Source of the DNA: a bacterium
GTDB lineage: Bacteria > DRYD01
DNA: 64,000 nucleotides
Direction of reading: 5' to 3'
Assembly (NCBI GenBank): GCA_030549815.1
Contig: JAUQQQ010000006.1
Location: 66,050 to 130,049 of the forward strand
Shown: positions 63,555 to 64,000 of the stretch, piece by piece
Layout: the number at the start of each line of letters is the position of its first letter
How positions within the stretch are numbered: position 1 is the stretch's first letter
The notes under the pieces: model-generated
What the model saw: only the letters and a program-made list of their open reading frames with translations
The model's database searches: none
What the model was told of the DNA's origin: nothing
Position numbers and translations under genes: made by a program

Positions 63555-64000
63555 TTATTTGCTAACTAATTCTTCTTCCCAGTTAGGTGGGCATACTTTA
63601 CCAGGGTTATCATAAACATATTTGCAAGCTTTTAAGGTTCTTAGAATTTCTTTTGTGTTTCTTCCAACAAAGAAGTCATTTACACATATGTGCATTACTA
63701 CGCCATCTGGATTTACGATAACTGTTCCTCTTCTTGTTAATCCTACTGATTCTTCATATGTACCAAATAAGCAAGTGATGTTGTGAGTTGAATCTGAGAG
63801 CATTGGGAATTGGATATTCTTCATTGATTCTGTTGATTCTTTCCAAGCTTTTAATGTGTAAGGACTGTCTGTGCTTATGGACATTACTTCTGCTCCTAAT
63901 TTTTGGAATTCGTTGTATATTTTTGATAGTTCTACTAATTCGTCTTGGCAAACAGATGTGAAAGCAGCTGGATGGGATACTAAGACTAACCATTTACCTT
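63555..64000 (-). CDS. ahpC: Peroxiredoxin (AhpC/Prx type), N-terminus outside window
   Basis: Thiol peroxidase. The reading frame is open to the window end, beyond the first internal ATG at 63884, and adds GKWLVLVSHPAAFTSVCQ with the peroxidatic Cys (motif P-x-x-x-T-x-x-C). The C-terminal arm has CKYVYDNPGKVCPPNW, whose VCPPNW matches the resolving-Cys end of 2-Cys peroxiredoxins. About 147 residues are visible and about 20-50 are probably missing. It may lead the SPFH operon. Confidence 0.92.
   Translation of the reverse strand, partial: GKWLVLVSHPAAFTSVCQDELVELSKIYNEFQKLGAEVMSISTDSPYTLKAWKESTESMKNIQFPMLSDSTHNITCLFGTYEESVGLTRRGTVIVNPDGVVMHICVNDFFVGRNTKEILRTLKACKYVYDNPGKVCPPNWEEELVSK

Overview
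The window is AT-rich bacterial DNA, densely packed on both strands, with many 1-30 nt overlaps and TTG/GTG starts. It looks like a chromosome segment of a Gram-negative-type (diderm), peptidoglycan-containing, low-GC bacterium. Support for this is MurF, a class A PBP and a SEDS protein (wall), a YaiO-like outer-membrane barrel and a lipobox protein (envelope), PilT and a GspF/PilC protein (type IV pilus or type II secretion), and NuoA/NuoB and an SdhC-like cytochrome b (respiration). The taxon cannot be fixed from sequence alone. A deep-branching or Spirochaetota-like lineage is possible but is only a guess.

Layout. 1-6063: the 3' end of dxs, a small membrane protein, a rearranged ribosomal cluster rpsK-rpsD-rpoA (no rpsM or rplQ), a Xer recombinase and dnaX. 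A folded RNA element, a candidate pseudoknot plus a GAAA hairpin, lies just before rpsD. 6080-15113: a TPR-GGDEF protein, a NusB-like protein, PBP1A, pyrimidine-nucleoside phosphorylase, a deoxynucleoside kinase with an odd P-loop, a delta-60 repeat protein, and upp behind a tRNA. 15266-20537: one tight operon apt / secreted zinc peptidase / GT2 / PTS EIIC / murF. 20596-27036: tRNA-Lys, a truncated ABC permease, relA/spoT, gspF, tRNA-Cys, an HtrA-like protease, nuoA, nuoB. 27042-32393: yggU, DUF2339, nupC (minus strand), then a UDP-sugar epimerase. 32400-34721: decaying gene remnants and three unfamiliar genes. 34861-40626: a five-gene exopolysaccharide-type locus. 40627-49643: dnaK with an unusual leader, then glutamate dehydrogenase, FabL-type enoyl reductase, oligoendopeptidase F, SdhC, a clostripain-family pseudogene and pilT. 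49657-58448: HD-GYP, coaE, Trm112-like, rpe, zinc ribbon, lipoprotein, YtxG/YtxH/STAS cluster, fabG, SEDS, EamA. 58449-64000: a solitary CRISPR-repeat-like hairpin, a MetE-like protein without cysteines, rsmI, two tandem SPFH/flotillin genes with duplicated SPFH domains, and a peroxiredoxin cut by the window end.

Functional themes. Nucleoside and base salvage is well represented (nupC, pdp, deoxynucleoside kinase, upp, apt). Cyclic-di-GMP synthesis (GGDEF) and breakdown (HD-GYP), pilus retraction and an exopolysaccharide locus suggest a surface-attached lifestyle switch; this is inference. Several genes that normally sit in complexes appear alone here (nuoAB, sdhC, EIIC, a MalG-like permease, rpsK/rpsD/rpoA), which points to a heavily rearranged genome. 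The observations I rate highest are the RNA fold before rpsD, the exopolysaccharide locus, the tandem-SPFH flotillin pair, the two pseudogene regions, and genes that begin 5-11 nt after a tRNA.
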